From an uncultured Burkholderiaceae bacterium (GTDB taxonomy: Bacteria; Pseudomonadota; Gammaproteobacteria; Burkholderiales; Burkholderiaceae), in assembly GCA_937871985.1 (NCBI GenBank), contig CALMPB010000132.1:1-7869 (forward strand): DNA of 7,869 nucleotides, read 5' to 3'. Below are positions 7,214 through 7,869 of the stretch, in pieces. Every line of letters starts with the position of its first letter. Position 1 is the first letter of the stretch. A program made the translations under genes and the position numbers. The notes under the pieces are model-generated. The model made no database searches. It worked only from the letters and a program-made list of their open reading frames with translations, and had not been told where the DNA came from.

Positions 7214-7232
7214 GCGTTGGCCGCGACAACGC
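7214..7232. promoter_or_regulatory. Candidate LysR-type operator, GCGTTG-N7-CAACGC
   Basis: A perfect inverted repeat with 6-base arms and a 7-base spacer. It contains T at 7217 and A at 7229 placed symmetrically about the centre, which is the T-N11-A pattern of LysR-type binding sites. It lies 51 bases before the regulator ATG and 56 bases before the hydroxylase GTG, a usual place for the recognition site of a divergent LysR regulator. No footprint evidence is available here. Confidence 0.6.
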
Positions 7233-7272
7233 AGACCTGCTGCGCTGCTAACGCTACCCACTATGGAACAAG

Positions 7273-7280
7273 AAGGAAGG
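7273..7280 (+). promoter_or_regulatory. Ribosome binding site that fixes the GTG start of the FAD hydroxylase
   Basis: AAGGAAGG, 8 bases upstream of the GTG at 7289, is a strong Shine-Dalgarno match. It argues against the ATG at 7263, which is out of frame and reaches a stop after eight codons. Confidence 0.75.
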
Positions 7281-7288
7281 TCCGATTA

Positions 7289-7869
7289 GTGAACACGAAA
7301 CAGAAAGACGCCGAAGTGGTCATCGTAGGAGGTGGTCCCGTTGGTATGGGACTGGCCATCGAGTTGGGCCAGCGCGGCATCCGCTGCATAGTGGTTGAGC
7401 GATACGAACAGCCGCAGCCAATCCCCAAGGGGCAAAATCTTACGCCGCGCACGATGGAGCACTTTCATTTCTGGGGTGCGGAGCGAGCACTGCGCGCCGC
7501 GCGCACAATCCCACCCTCGTATGGTATCGGCGGCATAACGGCCTACGGCACGCTGCTCGGTCCCTACGCCTACGACTGGCTGCAGCGCGACCTCGTCAAG
7601 CCGTTCTACTTCGCGGCGAACGAGCGCCTGCCGCAGTATGAGACCGAGCGCGTGCTGCGCCAGCGTGCCGCCGAACTGCCGTCGGTGCAGACGCTGTATG
7701 GCTGGGACGCTGAACTCGTGGAGCAGGATGATGAGGGCGTGTCTGTCATCATCGCGCAGCGCGGGGGCGATGGCCGGCGCCTGCTGCGCGCCGACTACGC
7801 GGTCGGCGCTGATGGCAGCCGCTCGCGGGTGCGCGATCAGCTTGGCATACAACAGACGCGTACCGACCA
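7289..7869 (+). CDS. FAD-dependent aromatic hydroxylase (group A flavoprotein monooxygenase), 3' end cut by the window edge
   Basis: A single-component FAD monooxygenase of the PHBH-like FAD_binding_3 family, which hydroxylates a phenolic ring with NAD(P)H and O2. The first 193 residues are visible; such enzymes run to roughly 400 to 600. VVIVGGGPVGMGLAIELGQRG (10-30, in two overlapping blocks) is the GxGxxG dinucleotide fold followed by Glu38 in VVER, which binds the adenine ribose. GQNLTPRTMEHF (48-59) is the conserved segment after it. VGADGSRSRVR (172-182) is the DG motif that contacts FAD and NADPH. The start is GTG with a strong ribosome binding site. It is divergent from a LysR regulator. 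It may make the ortho-diol that the LigAB-type enzyme opens, as 1-naphthol hydroxylase does in carbaryl degradation, or hydroxylate the salicylate-like end product; the sequence alone does not decide. Confidence 0.92.
   Translation, partial: MNTKQKDAEVVIVGGGPVGMGLAIELGQRGIRCIVVERYEQPQPIPKGQNLTPRTMEHFHFWGAERALRAARTIPPSYGIGGITAYGTLLGPYAYDWLQRDLVKPFYFAANERLPQYETERVLRQRAAELPSVQTLYGWDAELVEQDDEGVSVIIAQRGGDGRRLLRADYAVGADGSRSRVRDQLGIQQTRTD

Larger units (their letters stand above)
7163..7288. promoter_or_regulatory. Divergent control region between regulator and FAD hydroxylase
   Basis: These 126 non-coding bases separate two divergently read genes and must hold promoters for both. The regulator-side ribosome binding site is GGGAG (complement of 7169-7173). 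The hydroxylase-side site is AAGGAAGG (7273-7280). A LysR-type operator sits in the middle (separate entry). A weak -35-like TTGTCG on the minus strand overlaps the operator and would fit autorepression by the regulator, but no matching -10 is convincing. On the plus strand only a poor -10-like CACTAT near 7259 is seen. Confidence 0.75.

Noticed and set aside
7263..7289. Short reading frame ATG to TAG just before the hydroxylase, as a possible leader peptide
   Set aside because: It has eight codons, no ribosome binding site of its own, and its codons consist largely of the hydroxylase's Shine-Dalgarno region. There is no attenuator-like structure beside it.

Overview
This GC-rich window looks like part of a proteobacterial chromosome or large plasmid, most likely from Burkholderiales (Alcaligenaceae- or Burkholderia-like). 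That placement is inferred from base composition, codon use and gene content, not from any marker gene. It holds an aromatic-degradation cluster: eight genes in a row on the minus strand and one divergent gene on the plus strand.

Read in the minus-strand direction of transcription (high to low coordinates), the genes are: a LysR-type regulator (7162-6239); a decayed phthalate-dioxygenase-reductase/VanB-type gene with at least two visible lesions (6144-5181); a 2-hydroxychromene-2-carboxylate isomerase of the NahD family (5097-4459); a trans-o-hydroxybenzylidenepyruvate hydratase-aldolase of the NahE family (4462-3470, sharing ATGA with the isomerase); a small LigA-type subunit (3457-3191) and a LigB-type catalytic subunit (3170-2331) of a class III extradiol dioxygenase; an aldehyde dehydrogenase (2312-852); and a second LysR-type regulator with a CysB-like N-terminus (833 to beyond the left edge). 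Gaps from the isomerase to the second regulator are 4 bases of overlap to 20 bases, so these six genes read as one operon. A FAD-dependent aromatic hydroxylase begins at a GTG codon at 7289 on the plus strand and runs off the right edge. Between it and the first regulator lies a 126-base divergent control region with a clear LysR-type operator.

The genes fit a route for a bicyclic aromatic compound. A hydroxylase makes an ortho-diol, the LigAB-type enzyme opens that ring by meta cleavage, and the product cyclises to a chromene carboxylate. The isomerase then converts it to a benzylidenepyruvate, the hydratase-aldolase splits this into pyruvate and a salicylaldehyde-like aldehyde, and the aldehyde dehydrogenase oxidises that to a salicylate-like acid. 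This is the logic of the naphthalene upper pathway, but the NahC-type ring-cleavage enzyme is replaced by an unrelated LigAB-type one, as in carbazole degradation (CarBaBb). The natural substrate cannot be told from the sequence. The broken reductase suggests that a Rieske oxygenase step once belonged here and has been lost or replaced. No RNA genes, CRISPR arrays, insertion sequences or convincing intrinsic terminators were seen.
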